From CAWUIO01 sp963922455 (GTDB lineage Bacteria; Bacteroidota; Bacteroidia; Cytophagales; Microscillaceae): a stretch of 5,007 bases of DNA. Shown here one piece after another: positions 5,001 to 5,007 of the stretch. Under the pieces are notes generated by a model. It did not search any database and was not told the origin of the DNA. It was given only the letters and a program-made list of their open reading frames with translations. The stretch lies in the NCBI GenBank assembly GCA_963922455.1, contig CAWUIO010000207.1, positions 1 through 5,007 of the forward strand. Reading direction: 5' to 3'. The translations under genes and the position numbers were made by a program. Position 1 is the stretch's first letter. Each line of letters starts with the position of its first letter.

Positions 5001-5007
5001 CGCCGAC

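Noticed and set aside
4820..5005. Minus-strand frame open to the right edge, with an internal ATG at 4984 giving 54 residues
   Set aside because: Composition is plausible (MRIRGSDEINKERTAALW at its start), but it is short, unrecognised and ends inside the 4801-4837 hairpin region. Sequence beyond 5007 is needed to decide.

Overview
The window reads as chromosomal DNA from a Bacteroidota bacterium, most likely a Saprospira/Lewinella-type marine filamentous lineage. The grounds are a signal peptide ending in S-F-S|Q, no Shine-Dalgarno sequence before either gene, a sensor kinase of the 'periplasmic repeats, long coiled coil, one membrane helix, kinase' type common in that phylum, and intergenic repeats with a GGGATGGA...AGCCCGACCCG core that I associate from memory with Bacteroidota genomes. 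The lineage is inferred from style, not from a marker gene.

Only two genes are convincing, both on the minus strand. The first in transcription order (4204 to 3176) encodes a response regulator receiver domain fused through a signalling helix to a class III adenylate cyclase with every catalytic residue present. After 120 bp comes the second gene (3055 to 458), an 865-residue membrane histidine kinase. Its predicted extracytoplasmic part combines ankyrin-like repeats, six leucine-rich repeats and a coiled coil. The kinase has no receiver domain of its own and the cyclase carries one, so they look like a dedicated two-component pair that turns an envelope signal into cAMP. No CRP-family cAMP receptor gene lies in the window.

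The flanks (1-457 and 4205-5007) hold no convincing protein gene but are rich in structure. Three copies of one repeat family are visible: a minus-oriented copy cut by the left edge (1-72), a diverged plus-oriented copy (151-290) and a plus-oriented copy (4601-4687). They share the opening GGCTTAGGGATGG and the AGCCCG tail, while their variable middles each fold into a hairpin with different bases. The first two lie head to head and form a long purine/pyrimidine inverted repeat. The right flank also contains several GC-rich hairpins, a plus-strand terminator-like hairpin, a strong palindrome about 45 bp upstream of the cyclase start, and two identical TGAT-N3-ATCA sites.

The most interesting points are the ankyrin plus LRR sensor kinase wired to a receiver-cyclase, four cysteines clustered in its ankyrin region, LRR units still recognisable as a 69-bp DNA tandem repeat, an unassigned helical tail after the kinase domain, and the structured repeat family.
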